Notes: generated by a model from the letters alone, not told the origin. Shown: positions 8,086 through 15,722, counted from the stretch's first letter. The stretch is 45,622 nucleotides of DNA from Arthrobacter sp. ISL-5 (GCF_018613835.1 NZ_JAGGPM010000038.1:1-45622), one strand, 5' to 3'. Numbers and translations: made by a program.

Positions 8086-8763
8086 GTGCAGATCACGGAG
8101 CATGGCCAGCCTGCCGAAAGCAGCGAGGCCGCCCTGGCCGCCCCGCCGGACCAGGGAGCCGCGCCCAACCGTGCGACGCAGCGCAGCCGGGCCAAGGAGA
8201 CCCGCAGGCAGGCCCTGCTGTCCGCGGCCGCCGCCCTCTTCGCCGCGAACGGTTTCAACCGTGTCTCCCTTGAGGACCTTGGTGCCGCCGCGGGGGTGAG
8301 TGGCCCCGCCGTCTACCGCCACTTCCCGGGGAAGCAGGCCGTGCTGGGCGCCCTGCTCCTGACTGTCAGCCAGGACCTGCTCGACGGCGGCCGGCGGGTT
8401 GTTGCCGACGCCGCCGACCCCCTAGCGGCGCTCGGCCGGCTGGTTCAGTTCCACGTGGACTTTGCGCTCAGCAATCCGGACGTGATCCGGGTCCAGGACA
8501 GGGACTTCAGCAACCTCACGGACGACGACCAGGCCCACGTCCGGGCGCTGCAGCGCAGCTATGTGGAGCTCTGGGTGGACGTTCTGGCGGGGATTCACGA
8601 CGCAACGGACACGGCCGACCTGCGGATGCGCGCCCATGCAACCTTCGGACTGATCAACTCCACGCCGCACTCGGTCCGCAACCACGGCCGGAGAATGGCC
8701 ATCAAGTCGGCCAGGCCGCTGCTGGAGAACATGGCGATGGCAGCCCTGACGGCGCCCGGCTAA
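8086..8763 (+). CDS. TetR-family transcriptional regulator of the leucine operon
   Basis: A 225-residue TetR/AcrR regulator. An unstructured tail of about 35 residues precedes the helix-turn-helix, with RVSLEDLGAAAGVSGPAVYRHF near residues 59-80 (recognition part AAGVSGPAVYRHF). The rest is an all-helical ligand domain, probably sensing an acyl-CoA or free acid of the pathway. GTG at 8086 is chosen because GAGGAGGAA sits just upstream; a TTG at 8065 in frame lacks a site. It is divergent from accD1, like Rv2506 (BkaR) of M. tuberculosis, a repressor of branched-chain keto-acid genes. The last codons and stop lie in a 20-bp tandem duplication (8749-8788). Confidence 0.88.
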   Translation: MQITEHGQPAESSEAALAAPPDQGAAPNRATQRSRAKETRRQALLSAAAALFAANGFNRVSLEDLGAAAGVSGPAVYRHFPGKQAVLGALLLTVSQDLLDGGRRVVADAADPLAALGRLVQFHVDFALSNPDVIRVQDRDFSNLTDDDQAHVRALQRSYVELWVDVLAGIHDATDTADLRMRAHATFGLINSTPHSVRNHGRRMAIKSARPLLENMAMAALTAPG

Positions 8764-8788
8764 ACCGCACGGCGCCCGGCTAAGCCGC
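8749..8788. repeat. 20-bp tandem duplication across the tetR stop codon
   Basis: ACGGCGCCCGGCTAAACCGC (8749-8768) is followed directly by the same 20 bases with one A-to-G change (8769-8788). The first copy contains the real TAA stop and the second carries a spare in-context TAA. Confidence 0.85.
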
Positions 8789-8793
8789 GCGAA

Positions 8794-8855
8794 CGGCCCT
8801 GGCCCTCAAAACCGTCGCTGGACAACAACGGTCATGAGGGCCAGGGCCGGTTTTT
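8794..8855 (+). terminator. strong rho-independent terminator after tetR
   Basis: A 15-base stem CGGCCCTGGCCCTCA (8794-8808) pairs perfectly with 8835-8849. The loop contains a small second inverted repeat (ACCGT/ACGGT), and a TTTTT run follows at 8851. It lies between the convergent tetR and bkdC genes, so it may also stop bkd transcripts coming from the right, though the T-run favours rightward use. Confidence 0.85.
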
Positions 8856-8861
8856 AGTGCT

Positions 8862-10304
8862 TTAGACCATCGCGAGCGCCATGCCGGGGTCGGCCAGCAG
8901 GGCGCCGAGGTCCGCCAGGAACCGGGACCCCTGCTCGCCGTCCACCAGCCGGTGATCGAAGGACAGGCTCAGGGTCATGACCTGCCGCAGTGCAATCTGG
9001 TCCTGGTACTCCCACGGCATCTTCCGCACCGCGCCCATGGCCAGGATGGCGGCCTCGCCCGGATTGAGGATGGGCGTGCCGGCGTCGATCCCGAAGACAC
9101 CGATGTTGGTGATGGAGATGGTGCCGCCGGAGAGCTCCGCCGGGCTGGTCTTACCGGCCCTGGCCGTCTCGGTCAGCCCCGACAGCGCCGTGGACAGCTC
9201 CGCCAGCGTCATCCGGTCCGCGTCCTTGATGTTGGGAACTGTCAGGCCACGCGGGGTGGCCGCCGCAATCCCCAGGTTCACGTAGTTGAACTGCACGATC
9301 TCCTGGTTGGCTTCATCCCACCTGGAGTTGAGGGTGGGATTGCGTCGCAGGGCGATCAGCGCAGCCTTGGCCACGAGGGTCAGCGGCGTCAGCTTCAGCC
9401 CGGCAAAAGCCTTGCTCGCCTTCAGCCTGGCCAGGAGCTCCATCGCCGGCGTGACATCCACGGTCAGGAACTCCGTGACGTGCGGCGCCGTGAACGCGCT
9501 GGAGACCATGGCCGCCGCCGTGAACTTGCGTACCCCCTTGATGGGCGTGCGCACTTCGCGTTCACCCGGCTGTGCTGACGGAACGCGTTCCTGCGTCGGG
9601 ACTGCCTCGCCCGCCAGCTCCTGGGCCGCAGCCGGAAGGTCGCCGCCGCCCACGAAGTTCCGCACATCATCGCGGGTAATCAGCCCGCCGGGGCCGCTGC
9701 CGGTGACCTGCTCCAGGTCCACGCCGAGGTCCTTGGCCAGCTTCCGCACGGGCGGTGTGGAGCGGGGGCGCTCGCCGGTTACGGTTTCCGCGGGTTTGGG
9801 TTCGACAGGCCTGGTTTCGACAGGCTCAACCACCGGAACGGCCGTTTCGACAGGCTTGGTTTCGAAAGGCTTGGTTTCGACAGGCTTGGTTTCGACAGGC
9901 TCAGCCACCGGCGGCGCGGCGGCAAAGTTCCGCGGACGGCGGGCAGGGCGGCCGGTTGCTTCGACGACGGCGCCATACCCCACAAGGTTTGGTTCCCGCT
10001 TGGCGGCGGGCGCCTCAGCCGCACCGCCGGCGGCGACCTGCGCGCCGGCGTCGCCCTCCACTTCGAAGGAGACGATCGGCTTGCCCACCTCCACCACGGT
10101 GCCCGGCTGCTCGTGCAGCGCAGTGACCACGCCGGCAAACGGGGAGGGCAGCTCCACGACGGCCTTCGCCGTTTCCACTTCGGCGATGATCTGGTTGAGG
10201 CTCACGGTGTCGCCAACGTTCACCTTCCAGCTGACGATTTCGGATTCGGTCAGGCCTTCGCCGAGATCGGGCAGCCGGAATTCCTTGATCATGGTGGCGG
10301 TCAT
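8862..10304 (-). CDS. bkdC: branched-chain 2-oxoacid dehydrogenase E2 (dihydrolipoyl acyltransferase)
   Basis: A 480-residue E2. Residues 5-85 form one lipoyl domain with lipoylated Lys47 in VETAKAVVEL. Residues 182-217 are the E1/E3-binding domain (STPPVRKLAKDLGVDLEQV). Residues about 250-480 are the acyltransferase core with the catalytic His451 in SFDHRLVDGEQ. It transfers the branched acyl group to CoA. The linker at 131-170 is built from five-residue repeats of the KPVET type, encoded by 15-bp repeats derived from a dispersed repeat element; E2 linkers tolerate such length change. ATG at 10304 overlaps the bkdB stop by 4 bp. Substrate assignment rests on the E1 partners and the adjacent leucine operon; pyruvate dehydrogenase-like E2s are close relatives. 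Confidence 0.9.
   Translation of the reverse strand: MTATMIKEFRLPDLGEGLTESEIVSWKVNVGDTVSLNQIIAEVETAKAVVELPSPFAGVVTALHEQPGTVVEVGKPIVSFEVEGDAGAQVAAGGAAEAPAAKREPNLVGYGAVVEATGRPARRPRNFAAAPPVAEPVETKPVETKPFETKPVETAVPVVEPVETRPVEPKPAETVTGERPRSTPPVRKLAKDLGVDLEQVTGSGPGGLITRDDVRNFVGGGDLPAAAQELAGEAVPTQERVPSAQPGEREVRTPIKGVRKFTAAAMVSSAFTAPHVTEFLTVDVTPAMELLARLKASKAFAGLKLTPLTLVAKAALIALRRNPTLNSRWDEANQEIVQFNYVNLGIAAATPRGLTVPNIKDADRMTLAELSTALSGLTETARAGKTSPAELSGGTISITNIGVFGIDAGTPILNPGEAAILAMGAVRKMPWEYQDQIALRQVMTLSLSFDHRLVDGEQGSRFLADLGALLADPGMALAMV
9799..9911. repeat. array of 15-bp repeats plus two 24-bp dispersed repeat copies in the bkdC linker
   Basis: Full copies of GGTTTCGACAGGCTCA-CCACCGG type lie at 9813-9836 and 9888-9911. 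Between and before them are truncated 15-base units of the form GGTTTCGACAGGCTT (for example 9843-9890). All keep the bkdC frame, each 15-base unit encoding KPVET or a variant on the bottom strand. Confidence 0.8.
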
Positions 10305-11311
10305 CCTTCCAGCCCGCTCAGCGAGTTCGGCCGGCCGAGCGCACGGTCAACGCCGTCGAGGATCCTGTCCAGGCTCGGAAGGTGGTGCATCTCCAGCTTG
10401 GAATACGGGTACGGCACATCGAATCCGGTGACACGCACGGGAGCAGCCTCCAGGTAGTAGAAGCAGCGCTCGGTGATACTGGCGGCGACTTCGGCGCCCA
10501 CGCCTCCTGACTGCCCCGCCTCGTGGGTGATGACAAGCCTGCCCGTCTTGCGGACCGAGGCCTCCACCGCCGCGTAGTCCACCGGCGCGAGGGAGCGAAG
10601 ATCAATCACTTCGATGGAAACTCCCTCATCCGCTGCGGCAATGGCGGCGTCCCGGGCGGTCTTGACCAACGGACCGTATGCCACCAGCGTGACATCCCGC
10701 CCCTCGGTGATGACGCGGGCCTTTTCCAGGGGCAGCGCGCTGCCCAGGTCCAGGGTCTCATCGACGTCGCCTTTGTCGTGGTAGCGGCGTTTGGGTTCGA
10801 AGTACAGCACAGGATCATCGCAGGAGATGGCCTGCTGGATCATGGTGTACGCGTCCTGCGGACTGGACGGGCTGACCACCCGCAGGCCGGACGTGTGCGT
10901 GAAGTAGGCCTCGGGAGACTCGGAGTGGTGCTCGGGCGAACCGATTCCGCCGCCGAACGGGACGCGGATGGTGATCGGCATTTTGACGTGGCCCTGGGTG
11001 CGGTAGTGAAGCTTGGCCACCTGGCACACGATCTGGTCGAAGGCAGGGTAGATGAAGCCGTCGAACTGGATTTCCACCACGGGACGGTAGCCGCGGTAGG
11101 CAAGCCCTACCGCCGTGCCCATGATTCCGGACTCGGCAAGGGGCGTGTCCACCACGCGGTGCATGCCGAAGTCCTTTTGCAGGCCGTCGGTCACCCTGAA
11201 AACACCGCCCAGGGTTCCGATGTCCTCTCCCATGAGGATTACCTTGGGATCGTGTTCGAGAGACTTGCGGAGGCCGGAATTTATTGCCCGGGCAAAGGTC
11301 ATCTGCGTCAT
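10301..11311 (-). CDS. bkdB: branched-chain 2-oxoacid dehydrogenase E1 beta
   Basis: A 336-residue transketolase-like E1 beta subunit. It shows the opening TFARAINSGLRKSLEHDP, GEDIGTLGGVFRVTDGL, the conserved DTPLAESGIMGTAVGLAYRG, and VSPSSPQDAYTMIQQAI. It forms the alpha2beta2 thiamine-diphosphate E1 with BkdA, decarboxylating the 2-oxoacids of valine, leucine and isoleucine and reductively acylating lipoyl-E2. Its ATG shares one base with the bkdA stop (TGATG), and its stop overlaps the bkdC start by 4 bp, so the three genes are translationally coupled. Confidence 0.92.
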   Translation of the reverse strand: MTQMTFARAINSGLRKSLEHDPKVILMGEDIGTLGGVFRVTDGLQKDFGMHRVVDTPLAESGIMGTAVGLAYRGYRPVVEIQFDGFIYPAFDQIVCQVAKLHYRTQGHVKMPITIRVPFGGGIGSPEHHSESPEAYFTHTSGLRVVSPSSPQDAYTMIQQAISCDDPVLYFEPKRRYHDKGDVDETLDLGSALPLEKARVITEGRDVTLVAYGPLVKTARDAAIAAADEGVSIEVIDLRSLAPVDYAAVEASVRKTGRLVITHEAGQSGGVGAEVAASITERCFYYLEAAPVRVTGFDVPYPYSKLEMHHLPSLDRILDGVDRALGRPNSLSGLEG

Positions 11312-12549
11312 CAGCGTGCACCTTCTTCTGAGTCGGCTCCTGCGGGATCGCCGAAGGATGCCACGTAACGGGAGTATCCACCTTCTTCCGAGTCGGCTCC
11401 TGCGTGATCGCCGAAGGATGCCAGGTAACGGGAGTAGTGGTCCTGCTGGCGGTCCAGCCAGGAGTTCGGCGTGCTGTACACGTGCTTGAAGATGTCAAGT
11501 GGCTCCGGCTCCGGCATGCCGATGCAGCCGGCACGCATCTCGCGGGCCACGGCGTCGGCCTTGCGCTGCACTGCGGCTTCAAACTCCTCGGTCATCAGGC
11601 CCTTGCGCTCCAGCAGGGCTTTGACCCGACGGATCGGATCCTTGGCGGCCCAGTCTTCGAGTTCGTTGGCGTCCCGGTACCGGGTGGGATCATCCGCCGT
11701 CGTGTGCGGTCCCATGCGGTAAGTGACGGCCTCAATGAAAGTGGGGCCGCCGCCGCGCCGGGCGCGGTCGAGGGCGACCCGGGTGGCGGCCATCACGGCC
11801 AGGACGTCATTGCCGTCCACGCGCATGCTGGGGATGCCAAAGCCCGCGGGCCGGTCGGCGATTTGGATATGGGACTGGAGCCGCACAGGCTCGGAGATGG
11901 CCCAGTGGTTGTTCTGGCAGAAGAACACCACGGGAGCCTGGAAGCTGGCCGCAAACACCATGGCCTCGTTGACATCGCCTTCACTTGTTGCGCCGTCGCC
12001 GAAGTACGCAACGGCCACCGAATCCGCGCCGTCATTCTGGATGCCCATGGCATAGCCGGTGGCGTGGAGGGTCTGTGACCCGATGATGATCTGGGGCACG
12101 GCCAAGTTAACCGTGTACGGGTCCCACCCGCTGGACGCGTTGCCCCGCCAGACGCGCACGATGTCCGTGAGGTCTACGCCGCGGCAATAGGCAACGCCGT
12201 TGTCCCGGTAGCTGGAAAAAACGAAGTCGTCCTCACGCAGCGTCCGTGCCGAGCCAATCTGCGACGCTTCCTGACCCAGCAGGGGTGGCCAGAGTGCCAA
12301 CTCGCCCTGGCGCTGGAGCGCCGTGGCTTCGGTGTCAATCCGGCGGATGACCACCATGTCCTCATAGAGCGAGCCGAGCTGTTCGTCCGAGATGTCCCGG
12401 ACCCAGGGGTCGTACTCCGGATGGCTGACGCGCTCCCCCTGGGGCGTAATCAGCTGGACCAGGTTCTGGCTGGCCCCTCCTCGATGTCCTGCATTGTTGC
12501 CCGGGCCGCTGGCGGGTGTACCGCCCTGGCCCACTTCGTCTGTCAACAC
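11311..12549 (-). CDS. bkdA: branched-chain 2-oxoacid dehydrogenase E1 alpha
   Basis: A 412-residue E1 alpha. The thiamine-diphosphate motif runs from GDGATSEGD to the NNHWA segment about 30 residues later; HTTADDPTRYR is the phosphorylation-loop region of the family. GTG at 12549 is chosen: AGAAGG lies about ten bases upstream, and the open frame further upstream to 12717 encodes cysteine- and glycine-rich sequence unlike any E1 and would run through the promoter. The C-terminus is unusual: residues 371-390 and 391-410 are a near-perfect 20-residue duplication (YSRYxASFGDxAGADSEEG). First gene of the bkdABC operon, divergent from the Lrp-type regulator. Confidence 0.92.
   Translation of the reverse strand: MLTDEVGQGGTPASGPGNNAGHRGGASQNLVQLITPQGERVSHPEYDPWVRDISDEQLGSLYEDMVVIRRIDTEATALQRQGELALWPPLLGQEASQIGSARTLREDDFVFSSYRDNGVAYCRGVDLTDIVRVWRGNASSGWDPYTVNLAVPQIIIGSQTLHATGYAMGIQNDGADSVAVAYFGDGATSEGDVNEAMVFAASFQAPVVFFCQNNHWAISEPVRLQSHIQIADRPAGFGIPSMRVDGNDVLAVMAATRVALDRARRGGGPTFIEAVTYRMGPHTTADDPTRYRDANELEDWAAKDPIRRVKALLERKGLMTEEFEAAVQRKADAVAREMRAGCIGMPEPEPLDIFKHVYSTPNSWLDRQQDHYSRYLASFGDHAGADSEEGGYSRYVASFGDPAGADSEEGAR
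11319..11438. repeat. 60-bp tandem duplication at the 3' end of bkdA
   Basis: Units 11319-11378 and 11379-11438 match at all but about three positions over their first 56 bases or so. Sixty bases is 20 codons, so the duplication is in frame. Confidence 0.9.
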
Positions 12550-12642
12550 CGTTGCGCAACCTTCTGACGTCGTGTGACCGTCCCGTGCAAGGACTCGTGA
12601 TCCCGCCCCGTTACGGCCCGCGGGGCACCGTTGCCCCGGATA

Positions 12643-12662
12643 ATTGTGACCATACTCACAAT
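12643..12662. promoter_or_regulatory. perfect CRP/GlxR-type palindrome between bkdA and the Lrp-type gene
   Basis: ATTGTGACCATACTCACAAT is a perfect inverted repeat with 7-base arms and a 6-base spacer. Its core TGTGA-N6-TCACA is the consensus of the CRP family, including actinobacterial GlxR/Crp. It lies 94 bp upstream of the bkdA start and 82 bp upstream of the regulator start. Binding of a CRP-family protein is inference from the match. Confidence 0.6.
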
Positions 12663-12744
12663 GCTCAAGGGGTACAACCACCGCCGTGGAAACTGAGCAC
12701 AATGCACCATTCCGCACGTCTTGACCGTGCTAGCCTTGCGCATT

Positions 12745-13218
12745 ATGCAAGCTTTGGATGGCACTGACACACGGCTGCTTTCAGCCTTGGCCCGCGATCC
12801 GCGCAGGACGGTGGTGGCACTGGCGCAGAAGCTGGGACTGTCCCGGAACACAGTCCAGGCGCGGATGGCCCAACTCGAGAAGAAACACGTCTTCCTCTCA
12901 TTCGAACGCCGCATCAACCCGGTGTCGCTGGGCTACCCCCTGATGGCCTTCATCTCTGTGCACGTCCAGCAGCAGAAACTGGGCACGCTCGCCGAAGAGC
13001 TGGCGAGCGTGCCCGAGATCCTGGAGGGCTATGGCCTGACAGGCTCGGCGGACCTTCTCCTCCGCGTGGTGGCGCTGGACGCCGAAGACCTCTTCCGGAT
13101 CAACGGAAAGATCCTCGCGTGCGACGGCGTGGACAGGACGGATACCGCCTTGGCCATGGGCGAACTGATTCCGTTCCGGATCCAGCCCCTCCTGGACCGT
13201 GGTTCCGCGGCCGAATGA
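12745..13218 (+). CDS. Lrp/AsnC-family transcriptional regulator
   Basis: A 157-residue Lrp/AsnC protein. The N-terminal helix-turn-helix reads DTRLLSALARDPRRTVVALA and KLGLSRNTVQARMAQLEKK (residues about 7-50). The C-terminal half is the RAM ligand-binding domain (PLMAFISVHVQQQKLGTLAE, then GSADLLLRVVALDAEDLFRI in part). ATG at 12745 is chosen; no clear Shine-Dalgarno precedes it and the frame is open eight codons further to a TTG at 12721, so either start, or a leaderless transcript, is possible. Divergent from bkdABC, the same relation as the Lrp-like BkdR activator to the bkd operon in Pseudomonas. It probably responds to a branched-chain amino acid. Confidence 0.88.
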   Translation: MQALDGTDTRLLSALARDPRRTVVALAQKLGLSRNTVQARMAQLEKKHVFLSFERRINPVSLGYPLMAFISVHVQQQKLGTLAEELASVPEILEGYGLTGSADLLLRVVALDAEDLFRINGKILACDGVDRTDTALAMGELIPFRIQPLLDRGSAAE

Positions 13219-13271
13219 CGGGCGGCGCGCGAAGCGATTCATCCGCGCTGGTAAGGAAGGCAGCGGCGCCG

Positions 13272-14345
13272 TCACCAACCGCCGCGCGTAGGCGTATGCC
13301 CCTTTCGGGCATCGTCGGGCATCGCCATTTCGGCCCGCAGGCCCAGGAGCCGGATCGGACGGCCCGCTTCGATTGCGGCTGCGAGGTCCAAGGCCCGCGC
13401 GAGGATTTCGTTCCGGTCGAATGTCTCGGGAATCTTCCTCGCGTGGGTCTTGGTGAAGAACGGCGCGTACCGAACCTTGAGGGTCAGCCCAACCACGGGC
13501 CGCCCTTCGGCCACAACATCCTCAAGGACACGCGCTGTCAGCTCCCTCACGGCGTCGTCCACCTGGGCGGGCTCGGTCAGGTCCCGCTGGAAGGTGGTCT
13601 CCCGGCTATGCCCGCGGGCAACCCACGGGGTGTCGTCCACAACGCTGGCGCCGTCCCCGCGTCCGAGCTCCGCGTACCAAGGACCCATCCTGGGGCCGAA
13701 CTCCGGGACCAGGTCCTGGGGGTCGGACGCGGCGAGCTCGGCGACTGTGTTGATGCCGAGTTTGGCCAGCCGGCCCGACACTTTGGTTCCGACGCCCCAC
13801 AGATCCTTGGTGGGCCGGCTGCCCATGACGTCGAGCCAGTTCCCGGCAGTGAGACGGAAGACGCCGGCCGGCTTGCCGAAACCGGTGGCGACCTTGGCTC
13901 GGACCAAGGTGTCGCCGATGCCCACGCTGCAATGCAGCTGCGTTCGCTCCAGGACGGCGGCCTGCACCTGCCGGGCGTAGGCTTCCGGATTATCTGTCTC
14001 AGTGCCGACAAAGGCTTCATCCCAACCCAGCACCTGCACGGTGGCGCCGGGCTGCGCGCGCAGGGTAGCCATCACAGTTTCAGACGCCGCGAGGTAAGCC
14101 TCATGATCGACAGGCAGGATCACAGCGTCGGGCACTTTCCGGGCCGCAATGCGTAAGGGCATTCCGGAACCCACGCCGAACGCCCTGGCTTCGTATGATG
14201 CGGTCGACACCACAGCTCGCTCCGTGGGGTCACCCCGACCGCCGACAATGATCGGCTTGCCCGCAAGCTCCGGCCGCCGGAGCACTTCGACCGCCGCGAT
14301 GAACTGGTCGAGATCGACGTGCAGCACCCACCGGATTCCGCTCAC
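13272..14345 (-). CDS. dinB2: DinB2-type Y-family DNA polymerase IV lacking an aromatic steric gate
   Basis: A 357-residue Y-family polymerase. Catalytic acids are Asp11 in LHVDLDQF and Asp109-Glu110 in GWDEAFV; the finger motif is SYEARAFGVGSGMPLRIA. A helix-hairpin-helix part (KDLWGVGTKVSGRLAKLGI) and a little-finger domain follow. The residue after DLDQF is Ile16, at the position where E. coli Pol IV has the steric-gate Phe13 that excludes ribonucleotides. Mycobacterium smegmatis DinB2 has Leu there (VLHVDLDQFLASVE) and uses rNTPs readily; this protein is the same subfamily. GTG at 14345 is taken as start; the open frame further upstream is not family-like. Convergent with the Lrp-type gene. 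Confidence 0.9.
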   Translation of the reverse strand: MSGIRWVLHVDLDQFIAAVEVLRRPELAGKPIIVGGRGDPTERAVVSTASYEARAFGVGSGMPLRIAARKVPDAVILPVDHEAYLAASETVMATLRAQPGATVQVLGWDEAFVGTETDNPEAYARQVQAAVLERTQLHCSVGIGDTLVRAKVATGFGKPAGVFRLTAGNWLDVMGSRPTKDLWGVGTKVSGRLAKLGINTVAELAASDPQDLVPEFGPRMGPWYAELGRGDGASVVDDTPWVARGHSRETTFQRDLTEPAQVDDAVRELTARVLEDVVAEGRPVVGLTLKVRYAPFFTKTHARKIPETFDRNEILARALDLAAAIEAGRPIRLLGLRAEMAMPDDARKGHTPTRGGW

Positions 14346-14570
14346 GCCACCAGTCTGCCTTAAACATCCCTGGCAAGCATCGGCTCTCAGTGAAGCCATG
14401 CTGCTAGGGTCGGAAAAACGGGCCGTTGCGTCATTCGTTAGAAACCGCCCTGTCGGATGGCGCCCGCGCTATAGGATATTGCCACGTGAAATGACTCGTG
14501 AAATACCGGGCGCCAACAGCGACACCAGTACTCAGGCGCGCCACTGTGGCGGTTGCCGGAAAGGCTCTAC

Positions 14571-15167
14571 TTGAGCACCCCTCAGGATCCGCATCAGCCC
14601 GGTCAGCCGCAGCCCGGTCAGCCCTCGGGCGAGTCCCCTTCCGGGACTCCGTACGGCCGGCAGCCATACGGCCAGCAGTCCCGCAGCCGCCAGCCGCTCC
14701 CTCCCGCCCCTTTCGGGCTGCCGGGCCAGCCTCCGGCCCGGAGCCGCAAGGGCATGTGGATCGTCGTGGGGATCGTTGGAGGCGTCCTGCTGCTAGTGGT
14801 GGTCGGAGTGCTGCTGATTCTGAACCTCGTGGGCGGAGCTACGCGGAAGGCCTCTGACCTTGCGGACGACTTCACCAGGCTGGTCATCGCCGGGGAGACG
14901 GACAAGGCCTACGACGACTTCATGGACCCGGCGCTCAAGGAGCAGCTGACAAAGGACGATTTCGCTTCCGGCGTCGAGAGCCTCAAGCTGGACCCGTCCT
15001 GCACCACGGCGTACGACGACCTCAAAGTCAGCACCGAAAATGAAACCAACATCGCTGACGTGGCCGGGCTGATCAAATGCGAGGGCAAGGACATTGAACT
15101 CGTCTACCGCTTCGCCGGCAAGGATGAGCTGAAGATGGTCAGCATCCGGCTCAAGCCGAAGGACTGA
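14571..15167 (+). CDS. membrane-anchored protein with extracellular DUF4878/NTF2-like domain
   Basis: A 198-residue protein of unknown function. Residues 1-60 are a cytoplasmic tail rich in Pro, Gln and Gly (repeats such as QPGQPQPGQP). One membrane helix follows at about 62-87. The outer domain, DDFTRLVIAGETDKAYDDFM and KLDPSCTTAYDDLKV, resembles the small cystatin/NTF2-like fold of DUF4878 proteins, with two Cys (in SCTT and IKCEG) able to form a disulfide. TTG at 14571 is chosen because GGAAAGG lies six bases upstream; a TTG at 14553 is less well placed. No operon partner is close. The assignment to DUF4878 is by general appearance only. Confidence 0.72.
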   Translation: MSTPQDPHQPGQPQPGQPSGESPSGTPYGRQPYGQQSRSRQPLPPAPFGLPGQPPARSRKGMWIVVGIVGGVLLLVVVGVLLILNLVGGATRKASDLADDFTRLVIAGETDKAYDDFMDPALKEQLTKDDFASGVESLKLDPSCTTAYDDLKVSTENETNIADVAGLIKCEGKDIELVYRFAGKDELKMVSIRLKPKD

Positions 15168-15277
15168 ACACCGACCCATCCACGGGCCGCGGCGGTCCGA
15201 ATTGCTTCCGAGAGCCCCGCCCGGGGCTCCGCAGTCCGGCCGGGCAGGAGCCCGGCCCAACCGGAAGGATTCGGGCC

Positions 15278-15682
15278 ATGCGCAACTCACCGAACCGCCT
15301 TATCGCCACCGTCTTCGGAGCGGTCTATCTGCTTGTGGGACTCGTCGGATTCGCCGTGACAGCGGGAATCGGCTTCTTCTCCACCGAAGGCGCGAACCTG
15401 ATCATCTTCGAAGTCAACCCGCTGCACAACGTGATTCACCTCGCCATCGGCGCCGCCCTGCTCTACGCGGGCCTGAAGAACGTCCAGCTGGCCCGCACCG
15501 TCAATGCCGGCGTGGGTGCCGTGTACCTCCTGGTGGGCATCCTCGGCCTGTTCCTGCTCAGCTCGCCGCTGAACATCATTGCCCTCAACGGGGCGGACAA
15601 CGTGCTGCACCTGGCCAGCGCCGTTCTGCTGCTGGGCGTCGGCCTGTCCATGGACAAGTCCCCCGCGACCGCCCACGCCTAG
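15278..15682 (+). CDS. DUF4383 four-helix membrane protein
   Basis: A 134-residue integral membrane protein with four predicted helices (about 9-30, 49-65, 72-95, 103-122). The pairs NPLHNVIHLAIGAALL and NGADNVLHLASAVLLL, each with a His in the helix, mark the DUF4383 family, common in actinobacteria and of unknown function. AGGA precedes the ATG at close to ideal spacing. The following gene starts about 40 bp later, so the two are probably co-transcribed. Confidence 0.85.
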   Translation: MRNSPNRLIATVFGAVYLLVGLVGFAVTAGIGFFSTEGANLIIFEVNPLHNVIHLAIGAALLYAGLKNVQLARTVNAGVGAVYLLVGILGLFLLSSPLNIIALNGADNVLHLASAVLLLGVGLSMDKSPATAHA

Positions 15683-15722
15683 TGCTGCGGAGTCAGCGGC
15701 CACGCAACGGCAGGGAGCGGCC

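Noticed and set aside
9799..9911. Repeat array considered as a CRISPR or phage attachment array
   Set aside because: Units are contiguous, 15 bp, in frame within bkdC and have no unique spacers.
12643..12662. Palindrome considered as an Lrp-box because of the neighbouring Lrp gene
   Set aside because: Lrp boxes are degenerate and AT-rich; this fits TGTGA-N6-TCACA exactly, so CRP/GlxR is the better reading.
12550..12717. Upstream extension of bkdA to an ATG at 12717
   Set aside because: Would cover the CRP-like palindrome and promoter and adds sequence unlike E1 alpha; the GTG at 12549 has a usable ribosome-binding site.
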